Source: Pedobacter sp. MC2016-15 | GTDB lineage: Bacteria; Bacteroidota; Bacteroidia; Sphingobacteriales; Sphingobacteriaceae | Direction of reading: 5' to 3' | NCBI RefSeq assembly: GCF_026239695.1 | Contig: NZ_JAPIVS010000004.1 | Coordinates: 372,001-436,000, forward strand | Length of the DNA stretch: 64,000 bases | Shown: in pieces, positions 31,522 through 40,674 of the stretch | How the letters are laid out: each line of letters begins with the position of its first letter | How positions within the stretch are numbered: the stretch's first letter is position 1 | The notes under the pieces: generated by a model | The model's input: only the letters and a program-made list of their open reading frames with translations | Databases searched by the model: none | What the model was told of the DNA's origin: nothing | Translations under genes and position numbers: made by a program

Positions 31522-32508
31522 CTAGCCCAGGCCAAAAATCATCTCCAGATTTTCGAAGATAGCCACAAAGTCTTCAATAAAGATCAGCAGAGATAACTTT
31601 CCGGATTTAATCTGATTGGGCAGGTATCCAAAATACTTTTTAAAGGCACTGCTGAAATGCGTGGCATACTTATATCCCGTCTTTTCTGACACCTCTGCAA
31701 TCGTAATATCCTTTTCGATCAGCATGCGCTTTGCCCAGTCCATCTTGTACTGATTCAGGTAGCCGAAAACCGTGGTGCCAAAGGCAAGCTTAAAATTACG
31801 CTTCAGGTTAAACTCATTTGTACCCACCCTGTGGGCCAGGCTGCGCAGCGAGATCTGCTGCGTAAGATCTTCTGTCAGGATTTCTTTTACTTCATACATC
31901 TTCTGAAGTTCCTCCTTTTTAAGCTGCAGGGAGGGAGTATTATCTTTCAGCAACTCAAACTGCGAGATCTGCAGTACCAGCAGTTCCAGGATCTTGGACT
32001 CCAGGAAGAGCTTTTCACAGAATCCGGTGTGGGGGGATGTTTTAAGGGCTTGCAAAATGGAACTGATCTCAGGCGTGATATGCAGGTTTGATGCAGAAAA
32101 TACTGCCGGCTCATCCTGGTCGATGCCGTTGCGCAGGTTTTGATAACCGGAATGCTCTGCCGGAAGATATCCTGAAAGAAAAGAATGATCCATGCTGATA
32201 AACATCACTTCATGTTCCTCAGTCTTAACCTGCAGACTAAGTTTTTCGTTGATCAGCAAAATATTGTGTTGTTTTTCGCTAAAGGTAACAGCAGCTTTCC
32301 TGGAACCCGGCAAATATCCATTCACTCTGCCTTTCAGAATAAAGATCATGTGCATGCAGTAATTCCTGGAAGCCCTGCTCAAAGCCGCTGTAATGCTGCT
32401 GAATGAAGAATGAGAATCGGAATGCTGCAGGGAAGTCCCTCTGTTTAAACTGAATAGATGCGTTGAATTTTCTCCGTTTAGCGTTATTACTTCTCCCGAT
32501 TGCGTCAT
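31522..32508 (-). CDS. AraC-family transcriptional regulator (PchR-like position)
   Basis: This 328-residue protein has an N-terminal sensing region without a named domain and a C-terminal AraC HTH pair (about 220-320: 'I-S-L-R-S-L-A-H-R-V-G-T-N-E-F-N-L-K-R', 'I-A-E-V-S-E-K-T-G-Y-K-Y-A-T-H-F-S-S-A-F-K-K-Y-F-G'). Length and layout match PchR-like regulators that respond to siderophores and sit next to their receptor. The TonB receptor gene is divergent, and its predicted -7 box lies only 11 bp beyond this start codon. The likely role is to activate the receptor operon when its ligand is present. Repression of the operon is also possible. Confidence 0.9.
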   Translation of the reverse strand: MTQSGEVITLNGENSTHLFSLNRGTSLQHSDSHSSFSSITAALSRASRNYCMHMIFILKGRVNGYLPGSRKAAVTFSEKQHNILLINEKLSLQVKTEEHEVMFISMDHSFLSGYLPAEHSGYQNLRNGIDQDEPAVFSASNLHITPEISSILQALKTSPHTGFCEKLFLESKILELLVLQISQFELLKDNTPSLQLKKEELQKMYEVKEILTEDLTQQISLRSLAHRVGTNEFNLKRNFKLAFGTTVFGYLNQYKMDWAKRMLIEKDITIAEVSEKTGYKYATHFSSAFKKYFGYLPNQIKSGKLSLLIFIEDFVAIFENLEMIFGLG

Positions 32509-32518
32509 ATGTGGCCTA

Positions 32519-32526
32519 TATCTTTG
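32519..32526 (+). promoter_or_regulatory. Putative -7 promoter element of the TonB receptor operon
   Basis: TATCTTTG matches TAnnTTTG. The -33 match upstream (TTG at 32500-32502) has a short 16-bp spacer and lies inside the divergent AraC coding region. A weak core promoter dependent on an AraC activator would fit. Confidence 0.45.
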
Positions 32527-32588
32527 CAGCGAAGTTATTCTTATTAAGATCGCTTCTAAAGAATCTACTAAAAAAGTTACAACAATTA

Positions 32589-35009
32589 ATGAGACGCTCC
32601 TTACTTATCATTTTATTTATTTTCTTACATATAATAGTATATGGCCAAACCGGAAACCTCTCCGGTAAAGTATTTGATGACAATAATCATGTCGTTCCCG
32701 GTGCTACAGTAAGTATCAAATCTTTAAACAGGGTGGTAGCAACGGATGAAAATGGCGCATATCATATCGACAATCTAAAGTTTGGAACGTATAAACTGAT
32801 GATCAGTTCAGTAGTTACGGCTGTTCAAAGCTTTGATGTTAAGGTTTCTTCAGCTCAAATGATTTTTAATGCCAAGGTAAAAGCGACGAAAGACAAAGAG
32901 CTGAACCAGGTGACGGTACAGGGAGCAACGGAGAAAAGGAAGATAGAAACGACTGGATTTGCGGTCAATGTCATAGATACCAGGGAAGCTTCCCTAAGAA
33001 ATCTGCAGACCAACGAACTGCTGGACCGTACTGTAGGGGTCAGGGTAAGGCAAAACGGCGGACTGGGATCAGAAGTGGAGTACAACCTGAATGGGATGAC
33101 AGGAAGATCTGTCGGCATTTTTATCGATGGTATCGATATCTCCACTTATGGATCGTCATTCAACCTGAATAATATTCCTCCGGCCATGATCGAAAGGATA
33201 GAGGTGTACAAGGGCGTTTTACCTTCTCATTTGTCGGGCGACTTGCTTGGGGGGGCCATCAATATCGTAATGAAAAAAGGTACGGGCAACAACAATATTG
33301 TACTTTCGACTTCTTATGGTTCTTTCAATACTACGCAATCTGATGTGAGCGGCATGTACCGTAATGCCAAAAATGGATTGACAGCAAGGGCATCCGGGTT
33401 CTACAGTTACTCAGATAATGATTATGAAATATGGGGGCGGTTCTCTAAAAATGTAGAACCTAACGGGGTGGTCACCAGGAACCACCGTGCCCGTCGTTTC
33501 AATGATGCGTACCGGGCTCTCGGGGGACGGTTTGAATTGGGATTTACCGATGTAAAATGGGCAGATGCATTTTTCCTGGGCTACAATGGCTCGGATTCAC
33601 ACAAGGAAATCCAGCATGGACAAACCATGGGAACTCCATATAAAGGCAGATTTGCTGATGCAAAAGCGAATGTGTTCAACCTGACCTATAACAAAAGAGA
33701 CCTGCTGACCAAAGGTTTGAACCTGCAGTTCAACGGGGTGTACAGCGAAAGAAATACTTATCTCCAGGATACGGTGAGTTGGTTGTATAACTGGGATGGC
33801 CAGATTCGCCGCGACCTTAACGGAAACCTGATGCGTACCCGCGATGGGGCACAACAGGGTATTCCAACGATTACCTCGATCGACAGGCAAATTACGAACC
33901 TGAGAACCAACCTGAGTTACGATATTTTTGCAGGACACCGGCTTTCATTAAACCATGTCTATTATGACATTGACAGACAGGATGAGAACCTGCTGGTTTT
34001 TGTAGGCGACAATGCGGTTAAGGGCTCCAATGATCTTTCAAAGAACGTTTTCTCCCTGAACTATGAAGCACAATGGCTGAATAACAGGCTGACTACAAAT
34101 ATTTTTGGGAAGTCATACCAGCAAAAGATCGGTAGGGTTAGCCCTATCGTGACCGTCGTCAACGGGCAGAATGTAGTGAACATGGAAACGATCAGCGACA
34201 GTAGGACAGCGACGGGCTATGGTCTTGCAGTGTCCTATGCGTTAACTCCAAAAGTGATTCTGATCAGTTCAACGGAGCGTGCGGTAAGGATGGCGGCCGA
34301 CAATGAGATCTTTGGTAGTCCGGATGAGAATATCCAGGCCAATCCAACATTAAGACCGGAGATCAGCGACAACTTTAATGCTGGCTTTAAACTGGGAACG
34401 TTCGACTTTAGTGGTCACAGACTTTCATTATCAGGAAACGCATTCTGGAGAAATATCAAGGACAGGATCATGCGCCGAGCAAATACGCTGCTCAATGATC
34501 AGGAAATTGAAGTATCTCCCTTTGTCAACCTCGGCAAGGCGCAGTCGAGGGGATTTGAGGGAGAGCTGTCCTACAACTACAAAAAGCTGAATGTGCTCTT
34601 CAATTTTTCCAAATTCAATTCCCTGTACAAAATACAGTTTGATCCGGCTACCGGCCAGCAGCTGGACTACTACAACAAACAGATTCCTAACGAGCCCTTC
34701 TTTACCATGAATGGAAATGTTCAATACAGAATGGATAACCTGATACAGAAAAAATCAATGGTAAACCTGTATTACACCATTGGATATGTAGCTCCCTTCA
34801 GGACAATCTGGCCTGAATCGGAATGGTATACTACTCCTGCACAATATGCGCAGAACGTAGGCTTCAGCTATGGCTTCCCCAACAGGAAGTTCCTGGTCAG
34901 CTTTGATGCTAAAAATATCCTGAACGCCGAGATCTATGACAATTTCGGAGTGCAGAAACCGGGCAGGGCCTTCTATCTCAAACTTAACTATACAATCAAT
35001 AAATTTTAA
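32589..35009 (+). CDS. TonB-dependent outer membrane receptor
   Basis: From the ATG at 32589 this is 806 residues with a signal peptide ending in 'I-V-Y-G-Q'. An upstream in-frame TTG at 32463 would start inside the divergent AraC gene and is rejected. A CarboxypepD_reg-like domain (about 22-105) is followed by the plug ('N-V-I-D-T-R-E-A', 'R-N-L-Q-T-N-E-L-L-D-R', 'Y-K-G-V-L-P') and a barrel ending in 'Y-L-K-L-N-Y-T-I-N-K-F'. It lacks SusC hallmarks. With an AraC regulator upstream and DUF4374, PepSY reductase and ApbE genes downstream, uptake of a ferric siderophore or other metal chelate is likely. Confidence 0.9.
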   Translation: MRRSLLIILFIFLHIIVYGQTGNLSGKVFDDNNHVVPGATVSIKSLNRVVATDENGAYHIDNLKFGTYKLMISSVVTAVQSFDVKVSSAQMIFNAKVKATKDKELNQVTVQGATEKRKIETTGFAVNVIDTREASLRNLQTNELLDRTVGVRVRQNGGLGSEVEYNLNGMTGRSVGIFIDGIDISTYGSSFNLNNIPPAMIERIEVYKGVLPSHLSGDLLGGAINIVMKKGTGNNNIVLSTSYGSFNTTQSDVSGMYRNAKNGLTARASGFYSYSDNDYEIWGRFSKNVEPNGVVTRNHRARRFNDAYRALGGRFELGFTDVKWADAFFLGYNGSDSHKEIQHGQTMGTPYKGRFADAKANVFNLTYNKRDLLTKGLNLQFNGVYSERNTYLQDTVSWLYNWDGQIRRDLNGNLMRTRDGAQQGIPTITSIDRQITNLRTNLSYDIFAGHRLSLNHVYYDIDRQDENLLVFVGDNAVKGSNDLSKNVFSLNYEAQWLNNRLTTNIFGKSYQQKIGRVSPIVTVVNGQNVVNMETISDSRTATGYGLAVSYALTPKVILISSTERAVRMAADNEIFGSPDENIQANPTLRPEISDNFNAGFKLGTFDFSGHRLSLSGNAFWRNIKDRIMRRANTLLNDQEIEVSPFVNLGKAQSRGFEGELSYNYKKLNVLFNFSKFNSLYKIQFDPATGQQLDYYNKQIPNEPFFTMNGNVQYRMDNLIQKKSMVNLYYTIGYVAPFRTIWPESEWYTTPAQYAQNVGFSYGFPNRKFLVSFDAKNILNAEIYDNFGVQKPGRAFYLKLNYTINKF

Positions 35010-35027
35010 CCCTATACGACAACGACT

Positions 35028-36395
35028 ATGAAGATGAAATTCTTTACTATGATGATCTGCAGTGCTGCTGCACTTACTTTCTCGCTAAGCAGCTGTAAAA
35101 AAGATAATAATGGCGATAATCCTGACGAAACGCAGGCTGACCGCTGGGTAACGGTATCAGGTGCGCTGATGCAGGATGAGCCTGGAGATGGTGATGGTGG
35201 AACAATGATTTACAGCTTATCTGCTGCGGATGCAAAGAACCCCAACATCTCTGTCAACGTATTTGACAACGGTATGCATGTGAAATCATCGCGTACTGCC
35301 CGTTTGCAGGCATCTGCCGATGGTAACTCTATCTACAACATCCAGTATACAGGTGATGACGGAGGTAACTTCAACAAATACCTGGTAAAAGGTGGTAAAA
35401 ACTTTACCATTGATGGCGCAGAGGTACAAACAAAGGATTATGTAACAACCTCTCCACGCTGGGTGAAAGCTGCTGAAGGTATTGGTGTGGCGGTAAACGT
35501 TGCTGCTGTAACTTCAGTATACGAAGGTACAAGCCCAAACTTTGTGTTTAAGCACAGAAGAGGTACTGCAAGTATCCTGAGCCTGGATCTGAACAACCCA
35601 AAGATTCTGACCACAACAAATTTCCCTTTGGCGATGTCTGCTGAAGATGAAGCTGCAGGTTACAATATCGGTCGTTTAGATGCTCCGGTAATTAATAAAG
35701 CAGGAAATAAAGTGTTTATCGGCGCCCAGGTAAGTAAAGTAAATCCTGCGAGATTCACGATTGCAGCGAATGGAACTCCAACGTTCACGGCTGATAATGC
35801 TACGAGAACAGGATCAAAAACTTTGGTGCTTGACTATCCCTCACTGACCAATCCAAAAATCATTACTTCTACACAGGCTGTAGGTAATACCAATGGTTAC
35901 CGCAGTACGATGTTATACGTAGGTACTGATGGAAACGTTTATCAGGCAAGTCATGGTGAAGGTGTGGGTAAAGGTGGTTCGAAAATCTTAAGAATCAGTG
36001 CAACAACTAACGATTATGATAATTCCTACGTACTGAACCTGGATCAGGCGCTAAGTGTGTCTGACAGCTATATCGAAACCTGGAGATATGTAGGTGATGG
36101 TATTGGTTATGTGATCTACAGCCTGGTAAACAGCGCAGGAACCCGCACGGGGGGATATATTGCACGTGTCGACCTGAATGCAAAAACGGCTACCAAAGTG
36201 AGCATCCCTGGTGAAGCAACTTTAAGCTTTAACCAATACCAGAATATTGCTGTAAATGGTGATGATGTAATGATCGTGGTAACCCCTATTGGCCAGGATG
36301 GAAATATCTATATCTTCAACAGAAAAACCGGTGCGATGACTGTTGGTGCTAAACTGATCAACAAAGCAGGTAACCGTTATATCGGAGTATACTAA
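35028..36395 (+). CDS. DUF4374-type lipoprotein
   Basis: This 455-residue protein has a lipobox ('L-S-L-S-S-C-K-K-D') followed by an acidic linker and repeated beta strands, consistent with the propeller-like DUF4374 family common in Bacteroidota beside TonB receptors. No catalytic motif is visible. It starts 18 bp after the receptor stop codon, so it is probably a surface or periplasmic partner that helps bind the receptor's ligand. This role is inferred from position. A terminator hairpin follows, so the downstream genes may be expressed at a lower level or separately. Confidence 0.82.
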   Translation: MKMKFFTMMICSAAALTFSLSSCKKDNNGDNPDETQADRWVTVSGALMQDEPGDGDGGTMIYSLSAADAKNPNISVNVFDNGMHVKSSRTARLQASADGNSIYNIQYTGDDGGNFNKYLVKGGKNFTIDGAEVQTKDYVTTSPRWVKAAEGIGVAVNVAAVTSVYEGTSPNFVFKHRRGTASILSLDLNNPKILTTTNFPLAMSAEDEAAGYNIGRLDAPVINKAGNKVFIGAQVSKVNPARFTIAANGTPTFTADNATRTGSKTLVLDYPSLTNPKIITSTQAVGNTNGYRSTMLYVGTDGNVYQASHGEGVGKGGSKILRISATTNDYDNSYVLNLDQALSVSDSYIETWRYVGDGIGYVIYSLVNSAGTRTGGYIARVDLNAKTATKVSIPGEATLSFNQYQNIAVNGDDVMIVVTPIGQDGNIYIFNRKTGAMTVGAKLINKAGNRYIGVY

Positions 36396-36417
36396 TTTAT
36401 CCCTCAAATCTTTTAGT

Positions 36418-36455
36418 AAAAGCAGATGTCGTTTAATGCGGCATCTACTTTTTTG
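36418..36455 (+). terminator. Intrinsic terminator after the DUF4374 gene
   Basis: A hairpin (AGATG-T-CG / CG-G-CATCT core, flanked by AAAAG and CTTTTTT) ends in six T residues. It lies between the DUF4374 and ankyrin genes and may attenuate read-through. Confidence 0.7.
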
Positions 36456-36475
36456 TTTACTATCAAATCATAAAG

Positions 36476-37978
36476 ATGAAAAAACTATTTGTAGCACTAT
36501 TGAGCATGTTTTCCCTCGCTGCCAGCGCACAGCAGAATACGCTGCTGACGCCTGCTTTCTGGCAGGGTAAACCGGATGTCGCTGCCGTGAAAGCTGAAAT
36601 TGAAAAAGGAAACAGCCCTTCACAGCTGAACGCGATGAGCTTTGATCCGGTGGTGATGGCGATCAATGCTGATGCATCGGATGAAACGATTAAATTCCTG
36701 CTATCACAGCCAGGTAATGACGTAGCCAAAGTAACGCACGACAGCAGGAACTACCTGCACTGGGCAGCAATCAGGGGTAATACGAGCGCGATGGATTATC
36801 TGTTGAGCAAAGGCGCAAAAACAAATAACGAAGACAGCCATGGTTTTACACCGGTACTTTTTGCAGCCGGAAGCGGACAGCAGAATACGAAAGTTTACGA
36901 CCTGCTGATCTCCCGCGGTGTGGATCTGAAGAAGAGCCTGAATGCTGATGGTGCAAATGCATTGCTGATCGCTATCGCCAATGATCCCGAGCTGTTGCTG
37001 ACCAATTATTTTGTTTCCAAAGGACTGGACCTGAACAGTACTGATGCTGCGGGCAACAACGCGTTTAGCTATGCAGCAAAATCCGGAAATATCGGTCTGC
37101 TAAAAAAACTACAGCAAAAAGGGATCAGACCAAATGAGAATGCCATGCTGATGGCAGCTCAGGGTTCCAGAAGGGAAGCAACGAAGCTGGAAGTATATCA
37201 GTATCTGGAAAGCCTGAAGCTGAAACCAACAGTAACCGGTAAAGACGGGGCTAATGTCTTACATGCGGTTGTGCGCAAGCCTAAACAGGAAGAAGTAATC
37301 GCTTATTTCCTGTCGAAAGGAGTAAATGTGAACCAGGCAGACGAAGATGGAAATACAGTGTTGATGAATGCTGCTGTTTCGAACCGAGACACTGCTGTTT
37401 TTGCGATGCTGCTGGCAGGGGTAAAAGACATCAACCTGCAGAATCAAAAAGGGATGTCTGCCTTGAGCCTTGCTGTTCGTGGAAATTCATCTGAAGTGAT
37501 CAGTTTCCTGATCAGCAAAGGTGCTGATGTAAAAGTGCTGGATAAAAAAGGCAACAGCCTGGCGTACTATGCCATTGAATCTTTCCGCTCGCAGGGCGGA
37601 AGAGGTGGTGGTGGCGGTCGCCCGGGACAAGATGACTTTGCTTCAAAGATTAAACTGCTGCAGCAACATGGTCTTGACTTTAAGGCTCCGCAGGAAAATG
37701 GCGATGGTTTGTATCACCTTGCGGTGGCCAAAAACAACCTATCCCTGCTGAAAAGCCTGGAGCCGCTGGGACTGGACGTAAACGCGAAAAACAAAGAAGG
37801 AATTACAGCATTGCATAAGTCGGCGATGATCGCCAAAGACGATACAGTGATGAAGTATCTTCTTTCTATTGGAGCCAAAAAAGATGCACAAACAAACTTC
37901 GAGGAAACTGCCTTCAGTTTAGCCAGTGAAAATGAATCGCTTACCAAAAATAATGTATCCGTTACCTTCCTGAAATAA
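36476..37978 (+). CDS. Exported ankyrin-repeat protein
   Basis: This 500-residue protein has a signal peptide ending in 'L-A-A-S-A-Q'. About ten ankyrin repeats follow, with typical 'G-x-T-x-L-x-x-A' or 'G-A-N-V-L-H-A-V' signatures and 'L-L-S-K-G-A' or 'L-I-S-K-G-A-D-V' turns. A Gly-rich insert ('G-G-R-G-G-G-G-G-R') interrupts the array near residue 370. Periplasmic ankyrin proteins act as interaction scaffolds; no enzyme motif is present. The stop codon overlaps the DUF2271 start by one base, so the products are probably made together. A role in assembling or protecting the PepSY reductase system is possible but speculative. Confidence 0.9.
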   Translation: MKKLFVALLSMFSLAASAQQNTLLTPAFWQGKPDVAAVKAEIEKGNSPSQLNAMSFDPVVMAINADASDETIKFLLSQPGNDVAKVTHDSRNYLHWAAIRGNTSAMDYLLSKGAKTNNEDSHGFTPVLFAAGSGQQNTKVYDLLISRGVDLKKSLNADGANALLIAIANDPELLLTNYFVSKGLDLNSTDAAGNNAFSYAAKSGNIGLLKKLQQKGIRPNENAMLMAAQGSRREATKLEVYQYLESLKLKPTVTGKDGANVLHAVVRKPKQEEVIAYFLSKGVNVNQADEDGNTVLMNAAVSNRDTAVFAMLLAGVKDINLQNQKGMSALSLAVRGNSSEVISFLISKGADVKVLDKKGNSLAYYAIESFRSQGGRGGGGGRPGQDDFASKIKLLQQHGLDFKAPQENGDGLYHLAVAKNNLSLLKSLEPLGLDVNAKNKEGITALHKSAMIAKDDTVMKYLLSIGAKKDAQTNFEETAFSLASENESLTKNNVSVTFLK

Positions 37979-38466
37979 TGATGTCAAATTTATATAAAAT
38001 AACAGTTGTTCTCCTGTTGATGATCTGTGCCAGACCAGATAACGCTGCGGCACAGGGCGGCAATAAATATAAGTGTATGATCCAGATGACCAATTACATG
38101 GGCGACGGAGCCTACATTGTCATCTCGCTGATCAACAGCAAGGATGTTTATGAGAAAACCCTGTACGTGATGGGCGCGGATAAAAAATGGTATAAAACCC
38201 TCAAAGAGTGGAACAAGTTTTACCTGAAAAAACCAAATATCAGCGCCATCACCGGTGCCTCTGTAACTGGGGGCGACCGCAGTGTAAATGTCATTGAGAT
38301 TGACCCCTCAAAGATCAATGCGGGTTACAAACTGAGATTTGAAAGTGCCGTAGAGGATCAGAAATACCATGTCAAAGACCTGGAAATTCCCCTGACTACG
38401 GCGGCATTGGCTGCGAAAAGCGAAGGAACCGGTTATATCCGGTATGTGCGTTTCAGCGCTAACTAA
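37978..38466 (+). CDS. DUF2271 periplasmic protein
   Basis: This 162-residue protein starts in the stop codon of the ankyrin gene (TAATG). A signal peptide ends near 'N-A-A-A-Q-G'. The remaining beta-rich domain has 'Y-I-V-I-S-L', 'K-W-Y-K-T-L-K-E-W' and 'I-T-G-A-S-V-T-G-G' and fits DUF2271. This family recurs next to PepSY-containing flavoreductases and ApbE in iron-related loci, as here. Its activity is unknown; it may carry or receive a flavin, but no ApbE acceptor motif is evident. A second ATG directly follows the first. Confidence 0.85.
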   Translation: MMSNLYKITVVLLLMICARPDNAAAQGGNKYKCMIQMTNYMGDGAYIVISLINSKDVYEKTLYVMGADKKWYKTLKEWNKFYLKKPNISAITGASVTGGDRSVNVIEIDPSKINAGYKLRFESAVEDQKYHVKDLEIPLTTAALAAKSEGTGYIRYVRFSAN

Positions 38467-38478
38467 TAAATTTTTTCT

Positions 38479-40674
38479 ATGACCATTTCTGTCTGGAGAT
38501 ACAGCCATTTAGCTTTGGCTGTATCTTCTTTTCTATTACTTACGCTTGCCGCAATTACCGGGATTATCCTGTCCTTTGAACCTGTTGCTGCAGAATTTCA
38601 GTCGTACCGAGTAGATGGATTTGATAAGATTACCCTTAATCAGACGCTGCCGCTGCTGAGGCAAAAGTATCAAGGCATCACAGAGATCAAAATTAACCCG
38701 AAAGGCTTTGTGGAGATCAAAGGCACAGATGATCAGGGCGGGGACCTGCTCAGTTACGTGGATCCTATCCATGCAAAAAGATTAGGGGTCCCGCAGCAGC
38801 AGACCGAGTTTTTTCAGTGGGTAACAGGATTGCACCGCTCGCTCTTTCTACATGAAACGGGCAGGTTTTTTATAGGTTTAACAGCTTTCCTGCTGCTGCT
38901 CATCACGGTTTCGGGTATTATCCTGCTTATCCAGCGGCAGCGAGGGATCAGACGCTTTTTTACGAAGATCACGCGCGACAGCTTTGCGCAGTACTACCAT
39001 GTGATGCTCAGCCGCTGGTCGCTGGTTCCGGTCTTCGTCATTGCCCTCAGTGGTACCTACCTGTCAATGGTCAGGTTTGAGTTACTGAATGTAAAGACGG
39101 AATCACCGAAAGTCGACTTTGATGCGATCCGTACAGAACCAGTCAGAAAGGACGTAGATTTTGAGGTGTTCAAAGGAATACATCTGTCAGAAGTTGAATC
39201 CGTTGAGTTCCCCTTTTCGGAAGATGCCGAGGATTACTACACGCTGAAGCTAAAGACCGGCGAACTGGCGGTTAACCAGGTTACGGGGGATCTGCTAGGA
39301 GAAACACATTATCCTGCTGCGGTATCCCTGGCCAATCTCAGCCTCAACCTACATACCGGCCGGGCCAGTGGTCTATGGGCCTTTATTCTTGCTGCAGCTT
39401 CGGTCAATATCTTGTTTTTTATCTATTCCGGCTTTGCCATTACGCTAAAACGGAGATCCAACCGAACGCGCAATACCCATAAGGCTGAAGAGAGTAAGTT
39501 TATTATCCTGGTAGGCTCTGAAAATGGAAGTACCTACGGTTTTGCTGCTGCGATACACAGGCAATTACTCAGAGCAGGGGAGAAGTCATTTATTACCGAG
39601 CTCAATAATTATACGGTTTTTCCAAAGGCAACGCATTTTATTATAGTTACTGCAACCTATGGACTTGGTGATCCGCCAGCCAATGCTACGAAATTTATGG
39701 CGTTGCTGGAAAAACATCCACAACAGCAGCAGATACACTACTCTGTACTGGGTCTCGGCTCTCATGCCTATCCTGATTTCTGCAAGTTCGCCTTCAGTGT
39801 AAACCTGTTGTTGTCTGCACAGGAATGGGCGAAGCCCCTTACAGATATTCATACGGTGAACGACAAATCTCCGGAAGATTTTAGTTTATGGGCAGAAGCC
39901 TGGTCGCAGCAGTCGGGTGTTCAGATTGCGGTATCCCCGGAACTTTATGCCAGTAAAAAAGCTTTGCAAAAACTGAAAGTGCTGGGCAATAGTCCCCAGG
40001 ATGTCGCTGCAGGAGATACCTTTATGTTAAACCTGCATCCCGGCAGGAGCAAACGCGTCACTTCCGGCGATCTGCTGGCAATTTATCCGGCTAACGATCA
40101 CCGTGAGCGTCTGTATTCCATCGCAGTAATCAATAAACAGATCCAGCTTCATGTGAAACTACACGCAGAGGGTTTGGGTTCCGGGTATTTACAAAGACTT
40201 CAACCCGGGCAGAAGATCTCCGCAAGGATCATCAATAATACACACTTCCATTTCCCTGCAGAGGCAGCAGCGGTAGTGATGATCTCTAACGGAACAGGTA
40301 TTGCACCGTTTCTGGGGATGATTAGTCAGAACAGCAGGCAGATTCCTTGTCACCTGTATTGCGGCTTTCGCGAGTTTGCATCTTACTCAAACTATCAGCC
40401 GATGCTGGAAGAGAGTAAGTCAGCTCAGAAAGTCCTGAATCTAAACCCTGCTTTTTCACGCGAGGGAGGCAGACAGTATGTGAACGACCTGGTGGAAAGG
40501 GATGCCACGATGATCGCTGAAGTGCTGGCAGCCAGTGGTGTCATCATGATTTGTGGTTCTCTGGCCATGCAAAAGGATGTCATGGAAACACTGGAAAAGA
40601 TTTGTCAGCTCAAAAGCCAGCAGAGTGTAAGTCATTATGAATCCCGCGGCCAGATCCTGACAGATTGTTACTGA
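38479..40674 (+). CDS. PepSY-flavodoxin-FNR fusion, inner-membrane reductase
   Basis: This 731-residue protein joins three modules. PepSY_TM (about 1-330) has four membrane helices and periplasmic PepSY segments ('H-L-A-L-A-V-S-S-F', 'G-L-H-R-S-L-F-L-H', 'L-H-T-G-R-A-S-G'). A flavodoxin-like domain (about 340-480) has 'G-S-E-N-G-S-T-Y' and 'T-A-T-Y-G-L-G-D-P-P'. A ferredoxin-NADP reductase part (about 500-731) has the FAD motif 'R-L-Y-S-I-A', 'G-T-G-I-A-P-F' and 'C-G-S-L-A-M-Q-K'. It should move electrons from NADPH through FMN/FAD across the membrane, a plausible ferric-siderophore reductase. The ApbE flavin transferase gene is convergent and overlaps its 3' end by 7 bp. Confidence 0.92.
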   Translation: MTISVWRYSHLALAVSSFLLLTLAAITGIILSFEPVAAEFQSYRVDGFDKITLNQTLPLLRQKYQGITEIKINPKGFVEIKGTDDQGGDLLSYVDPIHAKRLGVPQQQTEFFQWVTGLHRSLFLHETGRFFIGLTAFLLLLITVSGIILLIQRQRGIRRFFTKITRDSFAQYYHVMLSRWSLVPVFVIALSGTYLSMVRFELLNVKTESPKVDFDAIRTEPVRKDVDFEVFKGIHLSEVESVEFPFSEDAEDYYTLKLKTGELAVNQVTGDLLGETHYPAAVSLANLSLNLHTGRASGLWAFILAAASVNILFFIYSGFAITLKRRSNRTRNTHKAEESKFIILVGSENGSTYGFAAAIHRQLLRAGEKSFITELNNYTVFPKATHFIIVTATYGLGDPPANATKFMALLEKHPQQQQIHYSVLGLGSHAYPDFCKFAFSVNLLLSAQEWAKPLTDIHTVNDKSPEDFSLWAEAWSQQSGVQIAVSPELYASKKALQKLKVLGNSPQDVAAGDTFMLNLHPGRSKRVTSGDLLAIYPANDHRERLYSIAVINKQIQLHVKLHAEGLGSGYLQRLQPGQKISARIINNTHFHFPAEAAAVVMISNGTGIAPFLGMISQNSRQIPCHLYCGFREFASYSNYQPMLEESKSAQKVLNLNPAFSREGGRQYVNDLVERDATMIAEVLAASGVIMICGSLAMQKDVMETLEKICQLKSQQSVSHYESRGQILTDCY

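Noticed and set aside
32463..32588. TTG start for the TonB receptor inside the divergent AraC gene
   Set aside because: The signal peptide starts at the ATG 32589, and the predicted -7 box at 32519 lies after the TTG.
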